A stretch of DNA of 32,986 bases from Anaerolineae bacterium (GTDB taxonomy: Bacteria; Chloroflexota; Anaerolineae; Anaerolineales; Villigracilaceae). Position 1 is the stretch's first letter. The number at the start of each line of letters is the position of its first letter. The translations under genes and the position numbers were made by a program. Below are positions 24,741-32,586 of the stretch, piece after piece. The notes below the pieces were generated by a model. The model was not told the DNA's origin, ran no database searches, and was given only the letters and a program-made list of their open reading frames with translations. Location: assembly GCA_022013685.1 (NCBI GenBank), contig JAKLPV010000095.1, positions 1 to 32,986 on the forward strand, written 5' to 3'.

Positions 24741-24858
24741 TTGTCATTTCGAGCCGCCTTGCGGCGAGAAATCTTTTTCGTTGTAAGTAAGATTTCCCCT
24801 GGCATCGCCCGCCAGGGCCGGTGTCAGTCGCCGCTGTGCGGCTCCTTCGAAATGACAA
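24741..24858. repeat. Repeat with 12-bp terminal inverted repeats between the two ABC ATPase genes
   Basis: TTGTCATTTCGA (24741-24752) and TCGAAATGACAA (24847-24858) are perfect 12-bp inverted ends of a 118-bp element in the gap between two ABC genes. Internal segments (GAGAAATCTTT, AAGATTTC, GCCGCCTTGCGGCG) also show inverted symmetry, suggesting a long fold-back. It has no coding capacity for a transposase. It resembles a non-autonomous (MITE-like) or interspersed palindrome. Confidence 0.65.
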
Positions 24859-24877
24859 GCTGATAATAAACTCATGC

Positions 24878-25897
24878 TCAACGCCTGCCTGCCTTGCCAA
24901 TCCAATTTCTGACGCGCGCGAGCAAGTTGGTTGCAGACGCGGGCAAAACAGGGATATTCTCAGCATCGCCCGTTGGTGTATAACTCAAGGCTTCATGCTC
25001 CGAACCGTGATGATCGTTCTCCGGCGGACGGATGAGGATGCCATCATCGGTCACTTCGATGCGCACCCGGCGGCGAATGTTGAATCGCTCCAGAGCTTCG
25101 CGCGGGATTTGCAGACGGCCAGACGAATCGAGCACGGTCAATTCTTCGAGGTGGTGTTCTTCCCCTTCGGCCTTTTGGATGCGCAAGGTTTCGCTGGCAA
25201 GTTTGCCGTCCCGTACGGCCACAACCCGGTCAACATGGCGGGCAATGCCGCTGTCGTGACTGACAATCACAATGGTCAGGCCAAGCTGTTTGTTCAGGTC
25301 GCGCAAAAGGTCGTAGATGGCTTTGGCGGTAGCCGTATCCAGTTCGCCGGTCGGTTCGTCGGCCAGCAACAGGGCCGGACTGTTCGAGAGCGCAATTGCA
25401 ATCGCCACGCGCTGCTGTTCACCGCCAGAGAGTTCCTCCATGCGGTGACCAACCCTGTTCGATAAACCAACCAGATCGAGCAGTTCCAGGGCGCGCTGGC
25501 GGGTGACTTCACCGCCCTGGCCAGAGAAGGTCAACGGCACTTCGATGTTCTCTTCGGCTGTCAGGTAGGAAATCAGATTGCGCGCGCCATGCTGCCAGAC
25601 AAAACCCACTGTTTTGCGCCGGTAAGCATCCAACGCGGAGGCAGACAAACGTCCCAGGTCACGGCCGGCTACCAGCGCCCGGCCGCCGGTCGGACGGTCG
25701 AGACCGCCCAGGACATTGAGCAGGGTCGATTTACCGCTGCCGCTCGCGCCGACAATGCCGATCATCTCTCCGGCGGCAATCGCCAGGTCAAGACCTTGCA
25801 GGGCGTGGACTTCCTCCGACGAGCCGGAGCCATCGTGGGCTTCCAGACGGAAGATTTTGACCAGGTTCTCACACAAAATCAACGGGTCGGCGCTCAT
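24878..25897 (-). CDS. ABC transporter ATPase with C-terminal AbrB-like domain
   Basis: The 339-residue protein is a LolD/MacB-type ATPase (Walker A GASGSGKST 50-58, signature ELSGGEQQR about 155-163, Walker B LLLADEPTGELD about 176-187, switch His in IVSHD) with about 90 extra C-terminal residues. Residues about 252-292 (EELTVLDSSGRLQIPREALERFNIRRRVRIEVTDDGILIRP in pieces) look like a SpoVT/AbrB swapped-hairpin domain: a strand, the GRLQIPRE turn, a short helix, and a beta hairpin. These domains usually bind DNA or mediate dimerisation. The start ATG shares one base with the permease stop (TAATG), so translation is coupled to the large permease gene. A polar tail follows the AbrB-like part. 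Confidence 0.9.
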   Translation of the reverse strand: MSADPLILCENLVKIFRLEAHDGSGSSEEVHALQGLDLAIAAGEMIGIVGASGSGKSTLLNVLGGLDRPTGGRALVAGRDLGRLSASALDAYRRKTVGFVWQHGARNLISYLTAEENIEVPLTFSGQGGEVTRQRALELLDLVGLSNRVGHRMEELSGGEQQRVAIAIALSNSPALLLADEPTGELDTATAKAIYDLLRDLNKQLGLTIVIVSHDSGIARHVDRVVAVRDGKLASETLRIQKAEGEEHHLEELTVLDSSGRLQIPREALERFNIRRRVRIEVTDDGILIRPPENDHHGSEHEALSYTPTGDAENIPVLPASATNLLARVRNWIGKAGRR

Positions 25898-28791
25898 TAG
25901 CTGGTCTCCCCGAGTTTGATGGCCTGGAAAATCTTCATCCGCACCAGCAGGCGAGAGAGCACGGCCAGGGCGGCCACGAACAACACGCCAAACAACAAGT
26001 AAATCTGCAAAATCGAGATCCAGGCAATCTCCACCTGGAAGGGCGGATACAAAGTCTGTGAAGCCGCGCCTATTTTCAGGAAAGGTACAAACAACTGGCT
26101 GGCAAATACGCCCACCACTGTGCCTGCGCCGATGCCAATCAGCACCAGGAAAGCCAGTTCAGCAGCCAGAAGTGAAACCATCTGGCGCACCGAAAGACCG
26201 ACCGCGCGCAGCATCCCCATTTCGATGAAACGGCGGCGGAAGGAGAACAGGGCATAGAGTAAAAATCCGAGTACGGTCAGCAAGGCCGAGGCCACAAACC
26301 CGACCGAAAGCAGGCCAAAAAGGCCCTGGCGTTCCGGGCGGCTCTGTTCGGCGCGGATATTGCGGTCTGCCGAAGCCCAGGATTTGACGAAGGTGTTCAA
26401 GCCATCTTCCACCAGGCGGTTCTGATTGGCATCGCGGTCGAGCAAAATGCTGTAGCCGCGCACCGCATAGACAATATCCTCGGCGTCTGCGCCGCGGCGG
26501 GCAGACATCCAAACTTCGTGCGGATACTCTGCACCCGCTTGCAGGAAGAACTCGTCCAGGTTGCCGACCATCAGAACGCCATCTTCGGGATACCAGGTCG
26601 GAAACAGGTCGAAGGTGCCAACAATTTTGACCCGCCACGAAACGGACTGGCCCTCCACCCCGGTCTTGATACCGAGGGTCAAGACATCGCCTGCATCCAG
26701 GTTTTTCTCGGCCAGGAAGTCAGCGGGAACCAGCACACCGTTGGGCGTGGCAGCCAGTTCGTTGAGCAATGCGCCCAACTGTCTGTCGGCAAAATCGCGC
26801 TGCCAGTAGGCTACTGCGGGGAAGGTTTCGCGCTGAACGCCGAGAAAAGTCCCTTCCACTGCGCCGCCCGAAACAGCCGCCGAAACCTTGTAACGCCCTA
26901 CTTGCGTGGCTGCGTCGACGTCGGGGATGCGCAAGTGATCTTCGAGCGATGCGAAGGTGTAATTGGCGGCCGCGCCCTCCTCGGCAAAAGTCGTGCCGAT
27001 TTCGAGGATGTTCACGTCTGCGCCGAGGTTGTAGTAAACCTGCTTGGTCAGTTGGCTGTCGAGGGTTTCGGCCAGCGAAGCGGTAAAGGCCGAAAGGCCG
27101 AGAGTCAGCACCAGCAAAATGAGCGGGGCGCTGTAAAAGGCGGGAGTCCGCGCCAGGGTACGGGCGGCCATCAACATGCCGACGCTTTTTGTCGGGCGCA
27201 GCAACAGGCTGAGCGTTTCCATTAAACGGGGCACAAGCCGAAGGGTGAAGAGAGCGACCGAGAAAATACCCAGTGCCGGAACCAGCAGCAGAAGCGGATT
27301 CTGCAACGGGTCGGGAGCGTTCTCCATCCCGCTGGTAGATTGGCGTTGCAGCATCCACAGGCCGTAGGCCGCGGGGAGAAGCAGGAACAGGTCGAGAAAA
27401 TATTTTTGCCACCAGGGCTGGTGCTGCATGCGGGCGCGTTCCTGTTTGTACGAGACGATGGTATTTGCGGCGGCGCTCAGGGCAGGCAGGAGCAGCAGAA
27501 TAAACAAAATCAGGGTAATACCGAGCAGGCCATAGCCGAGTACAGCCGGGGTAAGCGTGACGCGCAAACCGCCCGCCGCGCTGAAATCGAGAAAGCTGCG
27601 CGCCCGACCGATGGAATGGGTGATGAAGTTGGCCAGGAACACGCCGCCCAAAAGGGCCACGCCGCCCAAAATTGCGCCTTGCAGGAGCGAAATCCAGACC
27701 ACTTGCAGGGATGTCGCGCCGCGGCTGCGCAGGATAGCCATTTCTCCGCGCTGTCCGCCGATGAACAAACCCGTCACCAGGCCGATGAAGGTCAAAATCA
27801 GGCCCAGGATGGGCACGCTGAAGGCGTATAACAGATAGGTCAGGCCGGGGGCGTTTTGCTGGTAGCGTTCGAGCGCATCCAACGGGGAATTGACCAGGGC
27901 GGTGCCGGGACGCAGGGATTCAGCGCGCGCCTCGACCAGGCGAATACGCGTTTCGAGGCGATCGATGTCACCTGCCAGCAGGCGCGAGGCGCTGGCGATA
28001 AAGGTCCAGTTGGCGCTGGCCAATTCATCGCGGATCTGGCTGCTGAGCGGACCACTATAGGTATCTTCGTCTACCAGGAACCAGTTGTTGATTGGGCTGC
28101 CCCAGTAGGCCGCGCGCGGATTGATGGCGCGCCACAAGCCAACCACACGCACGGTCATTTCAAGGTCGTCTTTTTTGAGTAAGTAAAGGTCGCCGGCCTG
28201 AACGCCCACCTCGGCAGCCATGGCTTCGTTGGCAATCACCTCGATCGGCGCATCTTCTTTTTCGGAGGAAACGGGCAAACGGCCGGTAACCAATTCGATG
28301 GTACCTTTGAGCGGGGAAATAAAAGCCAGCTGGGCCTCGGCAATGCGGTACTGGGTTTCGGGTTTTTCAGGGTCAAGAGGCGGGTGGAGAAAATAGCCAT
28401 CTGTACGGAAACGGCGCACGGATTGCAAGATTGGATAGCCGATGACGCGCTGGGCATCCCCGCGCAGGTACTTATCGAGGACAATGGCGTCTTTCCACTG
28501 CGGGCCTTGCCTGCCGACAGATTTCAACTCAAAGGTAAAAGTCATCGGGGCATAGCTGGCGGGCTGGGTGATCAGGTCGCCTTCGCGCCCGATCAGCAGT
28601 TCTTCGCGGAACAGGCGAAAATAAGTCGATTCGGCGTAAAGCGGCACACTCAAGATGAACCCGGAAGCGACCATCAGCCCGACGATGGCCGCCAGGCTGA
28701 GGAAACGCTCGGTAAACAGGCGCTTGAGGGCAAACCCCGCTGTGGTGCGGGTCTGCTGAAGGAAAGCCGCCAGGCCGGATGGAATGCTCAT
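25897..28791 (-). CDS. ABC transporter permease, FtsX/MacB family, large form
   Basis: A 964-residue membrane protein. An N-terminal helix (LSLAAIVGLMVASGFILSVPLY, about residues 31-52) is followed by a large external domain, a first FtsX domain with about four helices (PILGLILTFIGLVTGLFIGGQRGEMAILRSRGATS...), a second helix group near residue 540 (FYSAPLILLVLTLGLSAFTAS), another external domain, and a C-terminal FtsX domain (ALLTVLGFLLYALFSFRRRFIEMGMLRAVGLSVRQM). The RGEMAILRSRGA and EMGMLRAVGL loops are typical coupling loops. MacB/FtsX permeases move molecules out of the membrane or outside the cell by mechanotransmission. Start and stop are coupled to the adaptor gene upstream (ATGA overlap) and the ATPase gene downstream. 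Confidence 0.92.
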   Translation of the reverse strand: MSIPSGLAAFLQQTRTTAGFALKRLFTERFLSLAAIVGLMVASGFILSVPLYAESTYFRLFREELLIGREGDLITQPASYAPMTFTFELKSVGRQGPQWKDAIVLDKYLRGDAQRVIGYPILQSVRRFRTDGYFLHPPLDPEKPETQYRIAEAQLAFISPLKGTIELVTGRLPVSSEKEDAPIEVIANEAMAAEVGVQAGDLYLLKKDDLEMTVRVVGLWRAINPRAAYWGSPINNWFLVDEDTYSGPLSSQIRDELASANWTFIASASRLLAGDIDRLETRIRLVEARAESLRPGTALVNSPLDALERYQQNAPGLTYLLYAFSVPILGLILTFIGLVTGLFIGGQRGEMAILRSRGATSLQVVWISLLQGAILGGVALLGGVFLANFITHSIGRARSFLDFSAAGGLRVTLTPAVLGYGLLGITLILFILLLLPALSAAANTIVSYKQERARMQHQPWWQKYFLDLFLLLPAAYGLWMLQRQSTSGMENAPDPLQNPLLLLVPALGIFSVALFTLRLVPRLMETLSLLLRPTKSVGMLMAARTLARTPAFYSAPLILLVLTLGLSAFTASLAETLDSQLTKQVYYNLGADVNILEIGTTFAEEGAAANYTFASLEDHLRIPDVDAATQVGRYKVSAAVSGGAVEGTFLGVQRETFPAVAYWQRDFADRQLGALLNELAATPNGVLVPADFLAEKNLDAGDVLTLGIKTGVEGQSVSWRVKIVGTFDLFPTWYPEDGVLMVGNLDEFFLQAGAEYPHEVWMSARRGADAEDIVYAVRGYSILLDRDANQNRLVEDGLNTFVKSWASADRNIRAEQSRPERQGLFGLLSVGFVASALLTVLGFLLYALFSFRRRFIEMGMLRAVGLSVRQMVSLLAAELAFLVLIGIGAGTVVGVFASQLFVPFLKIGAASQTLYPPFQVEIAWISILQIYLLFGVLFVAALAVLSRLLVRMKIFQAIKLGETS

Positions 28792-29852
28792 GGCGCGACG
28801 ACCACCTGTCCTTCTTCAAGTCCGCTGACGATTTCGACCATCAGGTTGGTTCTGAGACCGGTTTCCACTTCGATACGTTTTGGCCCTTCGGGGCTGTTGA
28901 TGATCACGAATGTGCGTCCGCCGGAGGTGCGTACCGCTTCAGGATGCAGCCAGAGAATACCCTTTTTATCAGCCAGGGTCACTTTGACGGTCATTTTATC
29001 GCCGACCTGGTAGGTATCATCGCTGGGCGGCTGATCAATGCGGACGTAGATGGCGCGATCATCGCTGGGGCCGGTTCCGTAGGGGGCCGGCAACTGGCGG
29101 ATTTTTCCGGTCAATTGCACGCTGGGGCGGTCATCGGGGACGATCACAACCGCCATGCCTTCGAACATTTCTGCCAGGTCTTTTTCCCGGTTTGGTTCGA
29201 TCTGCGTTACCACTTCCAACTGGCTCTCGTCGCCAATGATAAAGGCCGGATTGTTCGGGCTGACCGAACGCCCGACATCAACTCCCGAAAGGATGGAACC
29301 ATCCAATGGCGCATACAAGCGCGCCCTGGCAACCTGGGCGTCAAGCTGACCAAACGCATCAATGGCAGGGTCAAGCCCCAGTTTGGCCAGCGCATCGTTA
29401 TAAGTCATCTGAGCCAGTTCGAGCTTCAATTCCTGGGCACGGATGTCGTAAGATGGCTGGTTTTCAGCACGGGCCTTTTCCAGCGCCAACTGCTCGATCT
29501 CCAGCGCAATCTGCGCGCGGCGAATGGCATCGCGAGTCTCGCTGGCCTGTTCGCTCAGGCCCTTCAACTCTTCCAGTTCAGCCAGCAATTGACCGGCCTC
29601 GACCAGATCGCCTGCCTGGGCATAAACTGTGCTGACCTTGCCGCTGATCTCGAAGGAAACCGCAGCCAGGATGCGCTGCGAAACACGCCCATACAGGGGG
29701 GTCTCGACCAAAATATCGCCGCGCTCGACGCTAAACGTCTCACGCACCGGCGTCGGGAATGGGGTCGGAGTCGCTTCGCGCACCGCGACCCCGTTGCAAG
29801 CAGTCAGGAACAGGAAAAGAGCCAGGAGAATAGGGATAAGAGTTTTTTTCAT
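28788..29852 (-). CDS. HlyD/MacA-type membrane-fusion adaptor lipoprotein
   Basis: The 354-residue precursor has a lipoprotein signal (MKKTLIPILLALFLFLTAC, lipobox LTAC) and a short Thr/Pro-rich linker. Then come a barrel-sandwich hybrid half (LYGRVSQRILAAVSFEISGKVSTVYAQAGDLVEAGQLLAEL), a helical hairpin (about residues 95-160, LSEQASETRDAIRRAQIALEIEQLALEKARAEN), the second half (ARLYAPLDGSILSGVDVGRSV), and a beta-barrel end domain. This is the order of MacA/HlyD adaptors. It should be anchored on the outer face of the membrane and partner the permease gene, which it overlaps by four bases. A ribosome-binding site (AGGA) precedes the ATG at 29852. Confidence 0.92.
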   Translation of the reverse strand: MKKTLIPILLALFLFLTACNGVAVREATPTPFPTPVRETFSVERGDILVETPLYGRVSQRILAAVSFEISGKVSTVYAQAGDLVEAGQLLAELEELKGLSEQASETRDAIRRAQIALEIEQLALEKARAENQPSYDIRAQELKLELAQMTYNDALAKLGLDPAIDAFGQLDAQVARARLYAPLDGSILSGVDVGRSVSPNNPAFIIGDESQLEVVTQIEPNREKDLAEMFEGMAVVIVPDDRPSVQLTGKIRQLPAPYGTGPSDDRAIYVRIDQPPSDDTYQVGDKMTVKVTLADKKGILWLHPEAVRTSGGRTFVIINSPEGPKRIEVETGLRTNLMVEIVSGLEEGQVVVAP

Positions 29853-29874
29853 TAAAAATCCTAAATTTATAAGT

Positions 29875-29946
29875 CCTGAGCAGAGCCGCAGGTTTTATGC
29901 GGCGCAGTCGAAGGGCAGATTCTGCCAGAATCGCCCTTCGACTGCG
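29875..29946. repeat. CTGAGC...CAGTCGAAGGGC repeat with a 21-bp hairpin
   Basis: CCTGAGCAGAG (29875-29885) leads into a small hairpin (GCCGCA 29885-29890 with TGCGGC 29898-29903) and then a large one: CGCAGTCGAAGGGC (29903-29916), one extra A, GATTCTG, C, CAGAATC, GCCCTTCGACTGCG (29933-29946). All paired bases match, giving 21 bp with one unpaired A and a single-base loop. It lies between the second GH94 gene and the adaptor gene, and related words occur at 23964 and 32536. It could act as a transcription stop or processing signal, but no T-run follows. Confidence 0.7.
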
Positions 29947-29992
29947 GCCCGCCGTTGTCACTCTGGGCCTCCACTCAGGGCTTGATATTCAT

Positions 29993-32509
29993 TTATCCAA
30001 CCGTCACATTCACCTTTACAACCTGTGTTCCAGCCACCGGCAGGGGGATGATGTTCCCGGCGACGGGCTGGCCGTCCACTTCCAGGCGGACTGCGTTGCC
30101 CGGCCCTACCCGTTTCATCGAGATTTCGTAGCGTTTACCCCGGAACTGGCGTACCACTTCGCAGCCGCTCCAGTCTGACGGGAGCATGGGCGCAATTTCC
30201 AGCCCGTTATAAGAAGGTTTGACGCCCAAAATGCCCTGAGTAATGGCGACATAATTCCAGGCAGCAGTGCCGCTCAACCAGGAGTTTTTGGCTTCACCGT
30301 GAGTCGGCGCATCCTTGCCGGCGATCATCTGGGCATAGACATAAGGCTCGCAGCGATGAACGTCGCTGATCTCTTCGCGGGCCGAGGGGCAGATGCGCTT
30401 GTAGTAACTGAAAGCCTTGTCGGCGCGGCCGGCTTTGGCCTCGGCCAGCATGATCCAGGGATTGGTGTGGCAGAAGATGCCGGCATTTTCCTTGTAACCG
30501 GGCGGGTACGAAGAAATCTCGCCCAATTCGAGATAATACTGGGTGTAAGCGGGGTTCTGCAGCACGATCCCATGCGGGGTGGCGAGATATTTTTCCACCG
30601 AATCGAGCGCTTTGACAGCGTTTCCATTCTCGATGCCGAGTCCGGCCAGGATGCAGATGCCCTGCGGTTCGATGAAAATCTTGCCTTCGGCGTTTTCCTT
30701 CGAGCCAACCGGCCGGCCAAAATCATCATACGCGCGCCGGAACCATTCGCCGTCCCAACCAGCAGCCCAGACGGTTTTTTCCATCTCGGCGGCGGCGGTT
30801 GCGTAGAACTCTGGGGAGTGGATTATGAATTGCGAATTAGGGATTAGGGTGTTCCTAATTCCTAATTCATAATTCGCAATTTGCTCCATCTCCTTACAGG
30901 CCAGCACGAACAAGCCCGCAATAAAGACGCTTTCAGCCACCTTGCCATCCTTACCGACTGTGGTCTGGAAGCTCTGGCCGGGCGTGTCGGAGAAACAGTT
31001 CAGGTTGAGGCAGTCGTTCCAGTCTGCGCGACCAATCAGCGGCAGGTTGTTGGGGCCAAGGCGGTCGAGGGTGTATTGCAACGCGCGCTGGAGATGCTCG
31101 TAAAGCGGGGTTTCACTGCCGGGTTCGTTTTCATACTGCACCGGCGCGTCAAGGATACCCCAATCGCCGCTTTCTTTGACGTAGGCTGCAACGCCCAGTA
31201 CCAGCCAGGCCGGGTCGTCGTTGAAACCCGTCCCGACTTCGTTGTTGCCGCGTTTGGTCAGGGGCTGGTACTGGTGGAAAGCGCCGCCGCTCTTGAGCTG
31301 GGTGGCCGCCAGATCGAGGATACGCTCACGGGCACGTTCGGGAATCATGTGGACAAAACCGAGCAGGTCCTGGTTCGAGTCGCGGAAACCCATGCCGCGT
31401 CCGATTCCGCTCTCGAAATAGGAAGCCGAGCGGCTCATGTTAAAGGTCACCATGCACTGGTAAGCATTCCAAATATTGACCATGCGGTTGACATGCTCAT
31501 CCGACGAGGCAACCTGGTATTTGGCGAGCAGCGCCGTCCACGAATCGAACAGTTCGGCAAAAGCGGCCTCGACATTGGCCGGGTTCAGGTATTTGGCAAT
31601 GATCGGTTTGACGGTGCGCTTGTTAACCGTCTGCGAGCCGGGCGGGTCAAACTTGTCATCCTTAGGGTTTTCGTGATAGCCAAGCAGGATGGTGATTTTC
31701 TTTTCTTCACCGGGCTTGAGCGACACTTTAACGTGATGTGAACCAATCGGCTGCCAGCCATGGGCTTCGCTGTTTCCAGATTGGCCTTTTTCGACGACAA
31801 GCGGATTGTCCCAGCCGCGATAGGGGCCGAGAAAATCGTCACGCTGGGTATCGTAACCGGCCAACGCTTCGGAGCAGGCGAAGTAGGCAAAATGGTCGCG
31901 ACGTTCGCGGTATTCGGTCTTGTGGTAAATCACCGTCGGCGCTTCGACTGCGCTGCCGCTCCGCTCAGCGAGAGGGGCAATTTCAACCTGTCCGATCGAG
32001 TAATTGCGCTGGAAGTTGGTGGCATCGTCGTTGGCGTCCCACAGGCAAAACTCGATGGCAGAGAACAGGCTCAAATCCGCGTCTGTATCGCGCTGGTTGG
32101 TGACGGTCACCTGCCAGATTTCGAGAGTCTCATTGAGCGGCACAAAAGTCCGGGTCTGGACATTAATCCCCTTGTATTTGGACTCGATGACCGTGTAGCC
32201 CATGCCGTGACGGCAGGTGTATTCATCCAGGTCGCGCCGGACGGGCATCCAGCTTGGCGACCAGGATTCGGCATTGACGTTATCGCGCATGTAGATATAG
32301 CGTCCGCCCATATCGAGCGGGGCGTTATTGTAGCGATAGCGCGTCAGGCGGCGCAGGCGGGCATCCTTGTAGAAGGAATAGCCGCCGGATGTGTTGGAAA
32401 TCAGTCCGAAATATTCCTGTGAGCCGAGGTAGTTGATCCAGGGCAGGGGGGTATCGGGGCGGGTAATAACATACTCGCGGGCTTTGTCGTCAAAATAACC
32501 GTATTTCAT
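29993..32509 (-). CDS. GH94 phosphorylase, cellobiose/chitobiose phosphorylase-like
   Basis: The 838-residue protein begins MKYGYFDDKAREYVITRPDTPLPWINYLG, followed by GLISNTSGGYSFYKDARLRRLTRYRYNN, characteristic of cellobiose and N,N'-diacetylchitobiose phosphorylases. The barrel has GRGMGFRDSNQD (370-381), the long spacing to RADWNDCLNLNCFS (DWND 496-499, Asp499 being the family's general acid), GKIFIEPQG, and the C-terminal region with SGTAAWNY. Phosphate attack would give a free sugar and a sugar 1-phosphate. The start is the ATG at 32509 with GGAG eight bases upstream; a longer in-frame start crosses the repeat. Oddity: residues about 543-562 (YELGIRNTLIPNSQFIIH) come from an in-frame heptamer palindrome. 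Cellobiose versus chitobiose cannot be decided by eye. Confidence 0.92.
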   Translation of the reverse strand: MKYGYFDDKAREYVITRPDTPLPWINYLGSQEYFGLISNTSGGYSFYKDARLRRLTRYRYNNAPLDMGGRYIYMRDNVNAESWSPSWMPVRRDLDEYTCRHGMGYTVIESKYKGINVQTRTFVPLNETLEIWQVTVTNQRDTDADLSLFSAIEFCLWDANDDATNFQRNYSIGQVEIAPLAERSGSAVEAPTVIYHKTEYRERRDHFAYFACSEALAGYDTQRDDFLGPYRGWDNPLVVEKGQSGNSEAHGWQPIGSHHVKVSLKPGEEKKITILLGYHENPKDDKFDPPGSQTVNKRTVKPIIAKYLNPANVEAAFAELFDSWTALLAKYQVASSDEHVNRMVNIWNAYQCMVTFNMSRSASYFESGIGRGMGFRDSNQDLLGFVHMIPERARERILDLAATQLKSGGAFHQYQPLTKRGNNEVGTGFNDDPAWLVLGVAAYVKESGDWGILDAPVQYENEPGSETPLYEHLQRALQYTLDRLGPNNLPLIGRADWNDCLNLNCFSDTPGQSFQTTVGKDGKVAESVFIAGLFVLACKEMEQIANYELGIRNTLIPNSQFIIHSPEFYATAAAEMEKTVWAAGWDGEWFRRAYDDFGRPVGSKENAEGKIFIEPQGICILAGLGIENGNAVKALDSVEKYLATPHGIVLQNPAYTQYYLELGEISSYPPGYKENAGIFCHTNPWIMLAEAKAGRADKAFSYYKRICPSAREEISDVHRCEPYVYAQMIAGKDAPTHGEAKNSWLSGTAAWNYVAITQGILGVKPSYNGLEIAPMLPSDWSGCEVVRQFRGKRYEISMKRVGPGNAVRLEVDGQPVAGNIIPLPVAGTQVVKVNVTVG
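30822..30880. repeat. In-frame heptamer palindrome inside the second GH94 gene
   Basis: A left arm of 27 bases (30822-30848, units ATTATGA, ATTGCGA, ATTAGGG, ATTAGG) and a right arm of 27 bases (30854-30880) pair at 22 of 27 positions around a 5-base loop. The 7-base unit resembles those in the 23894-23956 array. The insert falls between a helix ending EQIA and the next segment EFYATAAAEMEKTV, a likely surface turn, and the frame stays open. This kind of insert gives peptides like NYELGIRN, uncommon in normal protein. Confidence 0.75.
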
Positions 32510-32535
32510 AATGAGTTCTCCATATTTGTGATTAT

Positions 32536-32572
32536 GCCCTGAGCAGAGTGTTCTCCAGCGTAGTCGAAGGGC
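32536..32572. repeat. CTGAGCAGAG...AGTCGAAGGGC interspersed repeat, third copy
   Basis: GCCCTGAGCAGAG at 32536-32548 and TAGTCGAAGGGC at 32561-32572 match the family words seen at 23964 and 29875, and GCCCT/AGGGC are inverted ends. It sits 27 bp upstream of the second GH94 start and downstream of the membrane-protein stop. Confidence 0.55.
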
Positions 32573-32586
32573 AGAGCAGGTAAAAC

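Noticed and set aside
24733..24966. Open frame across the 118-bp repeat
   Set aside because: The peptide is repeat-derived and overlaps the end of the AbrB-fused ATPase gene in another frame.
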